Position numbers and translations under genes: made by a program
Shown here: piece by piece, positions 10,301 to 19,500 of the stretch
Layout of the letters: every line of letters starts with the position of its first letter
Numbering within the stretch: position 1 is the first letter of the stretch
Notes under the pieces: generated by a model
Told to the model about the DNA's origin: nothing
Database searches by the model: none
What the model saw: only the letters and a program-made list of their open reading frames with translations
NCBI GenBank assembly: GCA_963921405.1
Contig: OY992882.1
Coordinates: forward strand, 2,045,001 to 2,109,000
Direction: 5' to 3'
DNA from: Cepaea hortensis
Taxonomy: Eukaryota; Mollusca; Gastropoda; Stylommatophora; Helicidae
Length of the DNA stretch: 64,000 nt

Positions 10301-12793
10301 TGTCTCAGCACTCATGTCTCAGCATTCATGATTCAGCACTCAGGCATGAACAAAGAAGCTCTGTCTCCATCGGCAGAAGTTGAAGAGTGTGGATACTTGA
10401 AGTTCAGTGGCCAGTTGCTTACATCTAGTGCATTCTCTACCCCAACCTTTCCTGCCAGTACCAGATTGGAGTAGACAATCAATCAATCAATCAATCAGGT
10501 TACACAATGAAGGTTGGCTACAATAGATCTCCAGCACTGTCTGTCTCTCGCCCTGACTGTACATTCTGTCAGGCTGATGTTTGTCCATCTCTTGATGTTA
10601 TCTTCCCACTTGTATCATTGTCTACCTCTTGCTCGCAAGTAGACAATACATGCTGAATGAGTCAGAAATTAAGAAAATCAATATCCTTGCACTCTGGACA
10701 TTCCCAGAATCCTCAATCCCCTTCTTTAGCAGCCAATGAAGATCTTCTAAGACAATGATATCAATAGTAGCCTGAGTGAATGTTTGCCTATGTTTTCCTC
10801 TATGCTCTAAGTGTTGTTGTCCAGACATTTAATGCAACAAAGTTGTGTGAAGAAGATAGCTACATGTATTTGCTAATCTGAAAAGCAAAGAGAGCCAGGA
10901 TAAAACACACACATGGAGCAATAGAAGGAAAAGTGCATTGTAGAGAAGTAAGAATGACATCTGGCATTGGACATACAAGCATATACATACATTAGAGTGA
11001 TTAGCGTGAATGTAAAATCAGGTGAATAATATGATTTCATTGTAGATAATTAAAAATCAACAAATTAGTTTAGGTTGGTTATAAATTTGAACATCATCTT
11101 TTCCTATTCTCTTCCTCCATTTACCTCAGTGAATAGTTTGGGGGGAGATGTAAAGATCTTTTACGTGCTCTTTCTAATACTCTTTGTAAGTTGATCTTCA
11201 TTTCTCTAAGGTTGTTCTTATTACCATCACTTCATCTTTTACAAGTGGTCTTCCGCTTGCTCTATATCCACTATATTTATTCAATGTGGCTGTATGTGGC
11301 AGACGGTACCAGGGCATTCTTGAGGGATGGCCAAACCATTTAATCCGGTTTTTCTTTAATTAAGTGCATGACTGGTTTCAGACCTAGTTGTCTAATTTCC
11401 TCATTCCTAATTCTATCTCACTGGTTATTCCCTCAGCTATTCCAAGGCATCTCATCTCTGTTGTTATAATTTTACACTGGTAACATAATGTCGGACACAA
11501 AATAGTTCTCATGAGTTTTGCTTTAGTACTTATAGGTATATTTCTTTGCAACAGAAGTGGAAATAGTTGTCCCAGTACCTGGTTTGCGTTTGCACATGGT
11601 GTGTTGATTTCTCTATCCATTCTCCCATCTAAAGTGAACATTGACCCTGATATTTAAAACTGCTACTTTGTTTTATTTTTAAGTTCTTTATTTGTATTGA
11701 CAGGGTTTCTAACAATCTACCTATCACCATTGTCTCTGTTTTTAAAATGTTTATTTTCATGTTTATTTCTCACACTTGAAACTTTTTGATTTAGATGGTT
11801 TGAATATGAATGAAGGAAATAAACAAATGTATCACCTCAATGACAGTCACCCGATTTTGTGGAGCTGTAATTGGCATGATGCACACAGATTTGACATCAG
11901 ACCTCCCCACACAGTGAGCAAAAGCTTTCCCATAATTCCCTGCAGACATGGTCACCAGATTACATCCTTCACCATGTTTTTTCCTCACTTGTCGCATCTG
12001 ATTCAGAACTCCTCGAATCTTGAAAGAGCCTGATATCAATGGTAAACAATGTCACTTTTCTATAACAAGTTTTCTTCTTGTAAAAAAAAATAAAGGCATA
12101 CATTTTAAAATATTAGTCCCATCACATTTGATTACAGCATATCTTTATTTAGTAAAACAATAATAGTGTATGATCTAGTAACATCCTGTCCTATACTGTC
12201 TAATAACATCCTATCCTATACTGTCCAGTAACAACATGTCCTATACTGTCTAGTAACATCCTGTCATATATGGTCTAGTAACATCCTGTCCTATACAGTC
12301 TAGTAACATCCTGTCCTATACTGTCTAGTAACATCCTGTCCTATACTGTCTCACACTGTCTAATGACAACCTGTCAATGACATATCCATTAAAATCCTGA
12401 CTTGACACCACAAACACAACATAGACTGGAGCACATATCAAAATATTTGGCAATGATTGCCTTTTTTGAAATAAATAAAACAGGAGTGTTTGAAGATGTC
12501 ACGGCTGAGTTTAGGACAAACATAATTCAAAATATTCATTCACCTGTTGTTTGCATATTCTCCATTTTCAAATACAAATCCACACCAGCCAGATCCAGCT
12601 GTCTGTGGCCGGGAACCCTCCCTTCAGTTGTATCAGAGCTGACTTCTGCATGTCTCTGGACATCCTTGTCATCTGTTGCCACAAACAAACCCTGGACATG
12701 CGCTAGAAGTGGGGTGCGTACGACGTCTGGGGATGACCTCACATAGGAATATGCTTCTTGAATCTGCTCAAGGGACAGAATGTCTGTGTCCAT
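1138..12793 (-). CDS. serine/threonine dehydratase-like PLP enzyme (serine racemase family), complete six-exon gene
   Basis: Joined coding exons, 5' to 3' on the minus strand: 12793-12544, 12029-11836, 6108-5981, 4533-4385, 3501-3409, 1388-1138. They total 1065 nt with matching intron phases (1, 0, 2, 1, 1) and GT/AG borders, giving 354 residues. Family role: PLP-dependent beta-elimination of L-Ser or L-Thr to a 2-oxoacid and ammonia, or racemisation; cytosolic. Seen: PLP-lysine motif SFKIRG (Lys87), SAGNYG at 112-117, the phosphate loop CGGGG at 210-214, EPEGAA at 237-242, GLAPPYAG near 265-272, and the cofactor motif TGSN at 337-340. Human serine racemase has Ser84 where this protein has Ala113, which points to a dehydratase. 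About 29 extra residues lie between the first helix and the PLP lysine. Length compares with about 340 in human SRR. The substrate cannot be fixed from sequence. Confidence 0.9.
1410..1785. other. intron sequence, nothing recognised
   Basis: Lies between the last dehydratase exon and a LINE fragment. It contains a short (ATC)n run near 1504 and no coding motif that could be supported. Confidence 0.35.
1790..2085 (+). mobile_element. non-LTR retrotransposon (LINE) 3' fragment, decayed
   Basis: The frame from 1738 reads RNRQTAFYGHVMRRQTLENI and then a G-R-G-R-like basic stretch, followed in other frames by a WxHG-type tail. This FGH.MRR...GRGRQR pattern is the C-terminal end of LINE ORF2 proteins. 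The frame is broken at 1954. Sense is opposite to the host gene. Confidence 0.6.
2090..2725. other. intron sequence, nothing recognised
   Basis: Intron of the dehydratase gene. Short ORFs on both strands have no recognisable motif or splice context that fits the gene. Confidence 0.35.
2726..3024. repeat. 27-bp minisatellite (CCAAGCTAGAGATAAGATAC)
   Basis: About 10-11 diverged units of 23-28 bp. It directly abuts a second, unrelated array with the same nominal period. Confidence 0.8.
3025..3376. repeat. 27-bp minisatellite (ACTCTAACCAGCACACATGT), about 13 copies
   Basis: Highly uniform 27-bp units; one lacks three bases near 3247. Because 27 is a multiple of three, long ORFs appear on both strands (TTTLTSTHV, or SHVCWLEWL on the other), but nothing suggests translation. 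It ends 33 bp from dehydratase exon 5. Confidence 0.9.
3409..3501 (-). CDS. dehydratase-like gene, coding exon 5
   Basis: Acceptor TTCTTACAG|CT, donor TATGCTG|GTAGGTCA; phase 1 in and out. Encodes ATMYESFKARRAMSVPRVQT, then IAAGLAPPYAG. The GLAPPYAG block is typical of invertebrate members. It ends 33 bp from a 27-bp minisatellite. Confidence 0.9.
3680..3825. repeat. polypyrimidine (CT/CTT)n tract
   Basis: A run of TCTCT and TTCTTC simple sequence in an intron. Confidence 0.85.
3822..4290. repeat. TACACCTTGG/TACATATTGG short-period array, split by a SINE
   Basis: Units of about 19-21 bp such as GGCATATACACCTTGG occur at 3825-3875 and 4125-4290, on both sides of the SINE. Confidence 0.7.
3888..4122 (-). 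mobile_element. SINE copy, family sharing the TCCTTTACAGGACAT end
   Basis: Minus-oriented retroposon. Plus-strand text runs CTTTACAGGACATCGCTGTC, TTTCAGCTGATTGTTGATT, GCTTTCTGAGCAGCCGGCTC, matching 24236-24477 and the reverse of 22030-22296 and 39716-39812. It splits a short-period array. Confidence 0.65.
4385..4533 (-). CDS. dehydratase-like gene, coding exon 4 (glycine-rich PLP phosphate loop)
   Basis: Acceptor TTGCTTTCAG|T, donor GAAGGAG|GTGTGT. Encodes SGVELLEDLPDPDVIVVNCG followed by GGG, then HCRIYAVEPEG. The four-glycine loop binds the PLP phosphate. The last residues align with the metal-binding EPxxA segment of serine racemase. Confidence 0.92.
4845..5115. repeat. about 40-42-bp diverged tandem repeat
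   Basis: Units contain GATAGGTTCAGACAGAAAGT and AAGTTTAGACACACAATGT. About six decayed copies. Confidence 0.75.
5116..5980. other. intron sequence with a SINE-like 3' end at 5285-5455
   Basis: The minus strand of 5285-5455 reads GGCCTACGGGTTTTGGCCC and ends in an (AAG)n run, a retroposon-like tail. The rest shows no recognisable feature. Confidence 0.4.
5981..6108 (-). CDS. dehydratase-like gene, coding exon 3
   Basis: Acceptor CTGACAATCAG|GGG, donor CATGCCAG|GTGATA. Encodes GMGVQVKQVPTSDLEAEV, then DGYVYCHSFNDLDLMAGHA, the family's HPF.D....AGxG region. No ATG begins it, so an ORF search misses it. It supplies exactly the phases (0 in, 2 out) needed between exons 2 and 4, and removes any gap in alignment to serine racemase. 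Confidence 0.88.
6109..6796. other. intron sequence with a short duplicated block
   Basis: CAGAAATTCCTCTTATAAGA occurs twice between 6423 and 6560, with a third partial copy. Otherwise nothing is recognised before the large 40-bp array. Confidence 0.4.
6797..10238. repeat. 40-bp minisatellite, about 86 copies, in dehydratase intron 2
   Basis: The unit contains AACATATGTTGGAGTTAACA and GAAGTAGACTGAGACCTT. Nearly all units are 40 bp; a few are 37 bp because of a 3-bp loss (CATGTGGAG). Marked variants (GAAC for GAAG, TTACAAC for TTATAAC, CATGTG for CATATG) recur in blocks, a sign of block duplication. The unit contains palindromes AACATATGTT and GTTAAC. Confidence 0.95.
10239..10520. repeat. 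small (AGCACCCATGTCTC)n and (AATC)n repeats
   Basis: Five copies of a 12-14-bp motif at 10262-10335 and an (AATC)n run at 10476-10497. The AATC run is a typical LINE 3' tail. Confidence 0.6.
10640..10840 (-). mobile_element. LINE 3' fragment
   Basis: The minus strand reads GGCTGCTAAAGAAGGGGATT, then GGGAATGTCCAGAGTGCAAG. This resembles the 3' end of the RNase H LINE at 59270-59700 (GCTGCTGAGTATGGGG and GGGAATGCCCAGAATGCT). Heavily decayed. Confidence 0.5.
10841..11094. other. intron sequence, nothing recognised
   Basis: AT-rich intron DNA without a supported feature. Confidence 0.35.
11095..11790 (-). mobile_element. decayed LINE ORF2 3' fragment
   Basis: The minus-strand frame 11641-11384 reads RMDREINTPCANANQVLGQL, NIPISTKAKLMRTILCPTLC and TTEMRCLGIAEGI. 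These align to the post-RT region of the LINEs at 31386 and 42917 (YLGS..DGR...EI..RC.KA, TLCYQ, TTEMR). WFGHPS follows in another frame. It ends just downstream of exon 2. Confidence 0.7.
11836..12029 (-). CDS. dehydratase-like gene, coding exon 2 (PLP lysine)
   Basis: Acceptor TTGATATCAG|GC, donor ATTGAG|GTGATA. Encodes SFKIRGVLNQMRQVRKKHGE through SAGNYGKAFAHCVGR to ITAPQNRVTVIE. It carries the Schiff-base lysine and the SxGN cofactor loop. Phase 1 in, phase 0 out. Confidence 0.92.
12165..12395. repeat. 25-bp minisatellite (TAACATCCTGTCCTATACTG)
   Basis: About nine units of 25 bp with small variations, in dehydratase intron 1. Confidence 0.85.
12544..12793 (-). CDS. dehydratase-like gene, coding exon 1
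   Basis: Starts with ATG at 12793 and encodes MDTDILSLEQIQEAYSYV onward, 83 codons plus one base, ending at CAACAG|GTGAAT. The end DLYLKMENMQTTG is the conserved stretch before the PLP lysine. An acceptor-like TTTCCAATCAG ends at 12800, six bases before the ATG, so a non-coding 5' exon further upstream is likely. Residues about 36-66 are an insertion relative to human serine racemase. Confidence 0.88.
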
Positions 12794-12829
12794 GTTGATC
12801 TGATTGGAAATATATTGTCAAATGTTGTT

Positions 12830-13365
12830 ATTTAAATATTGAGCACAACCCACTACTGGCAACGCCGATCGCATTCTGGTATGAACCTAAGGCCTATCCA
12901 CGTCAATATGGAAGCACTATACTCGAGTTTTGAGCTCGTCAGTAGTGCATATCCCTGACCAGATCCGGAAACAGTCCCGGATCACGCGTGTGAAGCGGGT
13001 GTGTAACCACGCGGCACACACTGGACACACCAAATTATCACAACAGAACATCACAACGCTACCCATCGTAGGCTATGCTCAAGATAAATCACAAGATAAA
13101 TCTTGAGCATAGCCTACGATGGGTAGCGTTGTGATGTTCTGTTGTGATAATTTGGTGTGTCCAGTGTGTGCCGCGTGGTTACACACCCGCTTCACATGCG
13201 TGATCCGGGACTGTTTCAGGATCTGGTCAGGGATATGCACTACTGACGAGCTCAAACGAGGGCGAAACTCGAGTATAGTGCTTCCATATTGACGTGGATA
13301 GGCCTTAGGTTCATACCAGAATGCGATCGGCGTTGCCAGTAGTGGGTTGTGCTCAATATTTAAAT
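12830..13365. mobile_element. 536-bp foldback palindrome (MITE-like)
   Basis: The arm starting ATTTAAATATTGAGCACAAC at 12830 is repeated inverted up to 13365. The arms meet at about 13082-13107 (CTCAAGAT, a 14-base spacer, ATCTTGAG). They differ by a 10-bp insertion (CGAGGGCGAA) in the right arm and a few substitutions. No coding capacity. It lies 37 bp upstream of the dehydratase ATG, within the likely 5' UTR intron or promoter. Confidence 0.9.
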
Positions 13366-13404
13366 CTCAAATCCCGAAACAACCACATAATCAAATGTTG
13401 TTAT

Positions 13405-13890
13405 GGTGATGAATCATTGACAACATACAAGTCTGTGATTGTATGTGTCTGCTTTATGTTACTGAAAGTGCCTTCTTGCTTGTTCTGTGCCCATTTTCAT
13501 TCAGTTATCACTATGATCAAGTTATGCCTACCTGCAGCATACAGTGTTTCTACACAAACCTTAATATTTAACTATAGTACTTTAACTATATTGATCCTAT
13601 TGTAATCTGTTGTAAATGTGATTTATTTTGTTTTATATTGATCCTAATGTAGTCTGTTGTAAATATGCAACAATAAGATCACCATAAAACCAAAGACATC
13701 ATGATGATAATGATGAAAATGATGATGATAATACGAGAACATATTAATTAATGTACATTTAATATGATAATATTCCAGTTTACAACTTCGAGAGGATGCA
13801 GTGTAGAAATCTCATTTTATTTGACTAGAAATCTCCTACAGCCAAAGTTTGAGCCACTACACACAGCAGCAACTTCTTGACCCTATCAGA
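13405..13890. other. intergenic AT-rich DNA, nothing recognised
   Basis: Contains a duplicated TATTGATCCTAATGTA-like phrase near 13590 and 13635, and a (GATGAT)n run near 13705. No gene was supported. Confidence 0.35.
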
Positions 13891-13894
13891 ACTA

Positions 13895-14430
13895 TACTCT
13901 TCTTCCTTGGGGTCCTGGGTCTCAGCGGTCGTGACTCTCTCTTCTTCCTCGGATTCCTGGGTCTCGGCAGTTGTGACTCTCTGTTTTATTCCTCGGATTC
14001 CTGGGTCTTGGCAGTCATGACTCTGTCTTATTCCTCGGATTTCTGAATCTCGGTGTCATGACTCTATCTCTTTTCTTCCTTGGGGTCCTGGGTCTCGGGG
14101 GTCATGACTCTCTCTCTTCTTCCTTGGGGTCCTGGGTCTCGGATGTTATGACTCTCTCTTCTTCCTTGGGGTCCTTGGTCTCAGAGGTCATGACTCTCTC
14201 TCTTCTTCCTTGGGGTCCTGGGTCTCGGTGGTCATGACTCTCTCTCTTGTTCCTTGAGGTCCTGGGTCTCGGATGTTATGACTCGCTCTTCTTCCTTGGG
14301 GTCCTTGGTCTCAGAGGTCATGACTCTCTCTCTCTCTTCTTCCTTGGGGTCATGGATCTCAGTTGTCATGACTCTCTCTTCTTCCTTGGGGTCCAGGGTC
14401 TCAACGGTCATGACTCTCTCTTCTGGTATT
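13895..14430. repeat. about 39-45-bp minisatellite (TTCTTCCTTGGGGTCCTGGG)
   Basis: About 12 units alternating CTCTCTTCTTCCTTGGGGTC, CTGGGTCTCGG and GTCATGACT, with variable CT-run length. Confidence 0.85.
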
Positions 14431-14448
14431 TTGATGAAGTTGGTGTTG

Positions 14449-14610
14449 CTTGTATGAGGTGCATCTGGCAGAGTGGCTACAACATCAGGCTCCCATTTGG
14501 GAGACCCGAGTTCAAATCCTTGGTAATGTGATGGTGATTTTATTCCAGTCGGGAGGCAAAAAGAAAACTCCAACCTGCATGGTTCAGTGTCAGCACTATC
14601 AAGGGGTCCT
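14449..14610 (+). mobile_element. tRNA-headed SINE
   Basis: A box-like TGGCAGAGTGGCTACAACAT and B box GAGTTCAAATCC are spaced as in a tRNA, with GGCTCCCATTTGGGAGACC between them as an anticodon-arm remnant. The body continues with TTTTATTCCAGTCGGGAGGC. Decayed, so not called as a tRNA gene. Confidence 0.65.
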
Positions 14611-14633
14611 TAATTTCTAAGGCTCAATTTTGG

Positions 14634-15500
14634 TAGACATCTACACTCTTCTCTGTCCACTGTGTTCTCTGGTAGACATCTACACTCTTCTCTATCCACT
14701 GTGTTCTCTGGTAGACATCTACTCTTCTTTGTCCACTCTGTTCTCTGGTAGACATCTACACTCTTCTCTGTCCACTCTATTCTCTGGTAGACATCTACTC
14801 TTCTCTGTCCACTCTGTTCTCTGGTAGACATCTACACTCTTCTCTGTCCACTCTATTTTCTGGTAGACATCTACACTCTTCTCTGTCCACTCAGTTCTCT
14901 GGTAGACATCTACACTCTTCTCTGTCCACTCAGTTCTCTGGTAGACATCTACTCTTCTCTGTCCACTCTGTTCTCTGGTAGACATCTACACTCTTCTCTG
15001 TCCACTCTATTCTTTGGTAGACATCTACACTCTTCTCTGTCCACTCAGTTCTCTGGTAGACATCTACACTCTTTTCGGTCCACTCTGTTCTCTGGTAGAC
15101 ATCTACACTCTTCTCTGTCCACTCTGTTCTCTGGTAGACATCTACACTCTTCTCTGTCCACTCTATTCTCTGGTAGACATCTACACTCTTCTCTGTCCAC
15201 TCTATTCTCTGGTAGACATCTACACTCTTCTCTGTCCACTCAGTTCTCTGGTAGATATCTACACTCTTCTCTGTCCACTCTATTCTCTGGTAGACATCTA
15301 CACTCTTCTCTGTCCACTCAGTTCTCTGGTAGATATCTACACTCTTCTCTGTCCACTCTATTCTCTGGTAGACATCTACACTTTTCTCTGTCCACTCAGT
15401 TCTCTGGTAGACATCTACACTCTTCTCTGTCCACTCTGTTCTCTGGTAAACATCTACACTCCTCTCTGTCCACCCAGTTCTCTGGTAGAGATCTACACTC
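14634..15500. repeat. 39-bp minisatellite (GTAGACATCTACACTCTTCT), about 22 copies
   Basis: Units of 39 bp, with some 36-bp variants lacking ACA, carry TCTGTCCACTC and TTCTCTG. Open frames on both strands arise from the multiple-of-three period. Confidence 0.92.
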
Positions 15501-16558
15501 TTATGACAGCTACCAGCGTGCTGCGTGTTGATACAACAATGGATATTGTGATGTCGTCAATAGATAGTGGATCGCATCCTGCCACACACACAAACCCGGC
15601 AGAGATGATGTGCGGCAGTCAATGCAGCGATGTTATCTTCTACAGGTAAACGTCAAACAACAGGTCCAGACCACTCCCACATCTATAACCTGTTCCATTT
15701 GTTGGCACCGCGTGTTGACATGTCAGTAAGTAAGTCTAAGTACATACACACATCACCAAGCACGACACTGTGTGACACAGTAGTGTCAGACGGGGGGAGG
15801 GGTCTCGGTGGCTCGCTGTCTTGCAGGCCAGCCCAGTGGTGGCGTGTTCCAATCTTCATGGAGACGGGTTGTGTACAGTGGCCTGGACTACTAGCTCTGC
15901 ACATCCCAGACCTACCCAGGCTAAAATTGGTAACAGGAAATGTGGAAAGTAAAGACAGGACAGGCGATCGGTGTGGTGGTATTGACAGGGTGAATTACTC
16001 ACCCACCGAGTGCGTTTGGTTTTAAAATAATAATATGGGGCTAGAACATATCCGAGGTGTGAATAAAGGCCCTGTACTTACTGGACATAGCGCGCGGCAC
16101 TGGTGGATGATGTGCACCTATAGAGTATAGACAAACCAAGATTCCGTGGGTGGGTGTGATTACCTACCTGTTGTGGGAACCCGTTGCTTTTCTCTGTATG
16201 AAAACATCAACTTTGAACTCTGACACAGGTGCTAAAGTTCACACTGAGGTCATGTCACCTTACGTTTCCGGGTCAATTGTTAGAGAAGGTTCTAGCAAGG
16301 GAAGGGAAAGTGGAGTGTACACAGACTATAAAACCCGCCTCATACTGTCGTGACCTAGTAGATATGAATCTCTAACCCTCCACACACTACCACAGTACCT
16401 GCCATATTGTTTTGAATTGTATTATACCAGTAATATCGTATCGAAACGCATGGCTTATCATCATCATTATGTGCCATGCCGTCTCACGTATTAACCCATC
16501 TGGCATTGTGCGTTCTTGTCCCGGCGATTAGTATGGCCAAGGCATAGGCCTCCAGATA
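15501..16558. other. intergenic region, no gene recognised
   Basis: The most GC-rich non-repeat stretch between the two divergent genes. A weak tRNA-like segment (GGTCTCGGTGGCTCGCTG, GTGTTCCAATCTTC) lies at 15795-15870. ATCATTATGTGCCATGCCG at 16464 recurs near 20706 and looks like a shared retroposon end. No promoter elements could be assigned. Confidence 0.35.
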
Positions 16559-19500
16559 GGTGAGACTGGGGAGAAATGGACCAGCAATTTTGTAGTTTTC
16601 AATTTGTGCTCATCACCGGAACAGATTTTATCGAAACATATCAAAACCATGACTAAAATGTTGTACATTCATTTATTTTAAAAGGGGAAAACATTTAGCA
16701 ATCTATTTCTATATGTTTCTTTACAAAATGCATTTCAAAAATGTATATGAACATGGGGAGAAATTGACCACCATTGGGGTGAAATGGACCAGCACGTGGG
16801 GAGCAATGGACCATAGTGGGGAGAAATGGACCTTTTTTAAAAAGAAGCAGCAACAACTCATCCATATTGCTATAAGAAATAAATAATCATTAAAAGGATA
16901 TTTGCAGTTTTTATTATTATTTTAAGCGACAGTAAAAAAGTGTAATATGATATATTAATCTAATATAAAGTTTTATCGAACATTTATGCCTGCAAGACTT
17001 TCTTTGAAGACATAGCCATCTTTGGTCCTAGAAGTGGTTCCAGTGATTGTAGATCTAGTAAGCTGTGCTTTAATACATGTAATTGAGACACTGGCGACAT
17101 CTTCTACCTTAGGCTTAACAAATTTACCAGCAACCTTCTCACTCTTGCGCAAGAACTCTACCTCAACATCACCATCATCATCAATGTCTCCCCTTACAAT
17201 TCCTACATAGTAAACACAAGTCTTCTTTGTTCCATATTCACATAGCACACACTGGCCTTCAAAAACCTCACGCACACCAGTCAAGCTAACTGTACACTCC
17301 TCATTTTCACCAAATGAAACATCAGAATCTGTGTCATCACAAAACGAAATGTCAGTTTCTGGATCTGAATCAACATCAAGTTCTTTCAGCAGCTGTCTCT
17401 TTGCCTTTTTGGGTGGAACTTTTGCTGCCTTTTCTTTCATCACCGCTCTTTCCCTAATTCGATCCATTTCTGGCGTAGAAGTAGCCAGCATAGTTTTTTC
17501 CTCTTTTCCTCATATTATTTGAATCTTTTCGCGGACCAGCTTTTGGTAGTCCTCTGAAAACATGAGGCGAAGTAAAGGAAGAAGTAGCTTTATGTTGAAG
17601 ACTCCCTGATATTTCCTGCAAGTCATCTACAAGGTTCTCAACATTACACTCTTTCTGATTTTCATGAAATTCTTGTGTAGTTTGATCTGTGCTGGTACCA
17701 CAATGTGGAGATGCTGATCCTGTCTGTTCATTGCTTTCTAAAGTGGCATTTTCACTGTCCTTGCTGATGGGCCTGTTCGTTATTTCTGAAGGCATAAAAT
17801 CATCTTCTGTAAAAACATCTTCGTTAAAGGGCCAAATACCTGACACTGCAAAGCCTGATTGAATGTTAATGGGAGTTGCCGCTTTAAGAAAAGCGTGGCC
17901 TCCTAGATTTGCAACTTGATAGATGTGGTGTCCCAACATTTTTCATCATCCATGAATCACACGCATTGTTGTAGACCGACTTCATGGGTCCAAAAACTGA
18001 ACGGTCCAAGGGCTGAGTTTTAGATGAGGTGTGTGGTGGCAACGTGATCACATGAATGTTGTTTTTCTTGCACAGTTCAAGTGTTTTAAATGAAATGTGG
18101 GAATCGTGATTGTCCAAGATCAAAACCAAAGGGAAGTCTTTGGAAGGTCTTGAATGCTTAATGAAGTGATTTATAACTTTGACGAAATTATCACGGGTCA
18201 TCCAACCTGATTCATTCACAAGGCCAAGGGAACCTTCAGGTGCTCCAGCAAGCATAAAATTCTTAAAAAATTTTCTGGGAAACACAAAAACTGGAGGGAT
18301 AATGTGACCCACAGCTGACACAATGCAACAGATTGTGACCAGTTCTCCTCTTTCTCTGGATGTCACCTGGCCTATTTGCTTCACTCCTCGTGGGGCAATT
18401 ACTTTTGGCACTTTCTGTACAGTGGTCAGACCTGACTCATCCAAATTGTAGATTTGAGCTCCACTCACATTTAGTTTTGTAATGGTTTCCTTCACAATGT
18501 TGAAGAAGGTGCAAATATTATGTTTCTTGAAAGCTGTAGCTCTAGCCAGAGATGTTGCCTCAGGTTGCCTTATGGTCAGCTCGGGATTCCGTCGCAAAAA
18601 TCCACAAAGCCAGTCATTCCCTGCCATCATTTGTTCATCCCAGGTTAAAGGATGTACAATGTTATTGACCTTCGCCATCTCGTACGCCAAAATACGAACG
18701 TTTTTAGTTGTGAGTCCATGGAACATTCTTGCACAATCTTTCAAGTAACTAGCAAAATCAGCTTCTTGCTTAGCTGTGAAAATAAGGCTATGCCTATAAT
18801 TTGGTACGAGTCTAGTTCAGACCATTTCCTTCTCTGTCTTTTGTAAGATTGTTATTGAGGGTAGAGCGAGCAATGCCGTACTCCCTTGCAGCTTTCCTCA
18901 CTTTCATTCCATTTTTCACAGCATTAACAGCTTCTCTCATACGTTCCTCCGTAACGAGATCCTTGTTGGTGTTTCTGATGTACAATCTTGGCATCTGAAA
19001 CAAAAGAGTGACAGAATTATATAACATTTAGAATGGTAGGCCTATCATTTGCAAAGAAATACTGATCATAGCACGAATGGCGTGCATCTTTAATAAATCA
19101 CTGAAATCAAATTTGTTAACAGTTTTATTGGTCTAGATTTAGACCCCAGTATTAAAAAGAATCAATAATGCTGATATTCGAATGCAATCTTCAACACTTT
19201 TAATAACAACAGACTGTCTTGTCAATTTCTTCTATGGGGAGAAATGAACCATGGGGAGAAATGAACCGGTCCATTTCTCCCCCATCAATGTATTAAACTA
19301 TTCAGCCATAAAGTCTCTTAAATATAATATTATATGCTATATATTTTATATGAACTCTTAAATAACAAGTAAATAAAGATATTAACGTAATTACCTTGTC
19401 CTGATTCCTGACTATGCGTCTGCTTTACGATGGTGTCTGGAACTGGAAAAAGAAACTTTAGTGCAGAAAATTTTTCAAACTTTGCGTGGGAACGACCTGT

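Noticed and set aside
16973..17491. Independent host gene of 172 codons
   Set aside because: It is the frameshifted C terminus of the Tigger transposase, inside the element's inverted repeats.
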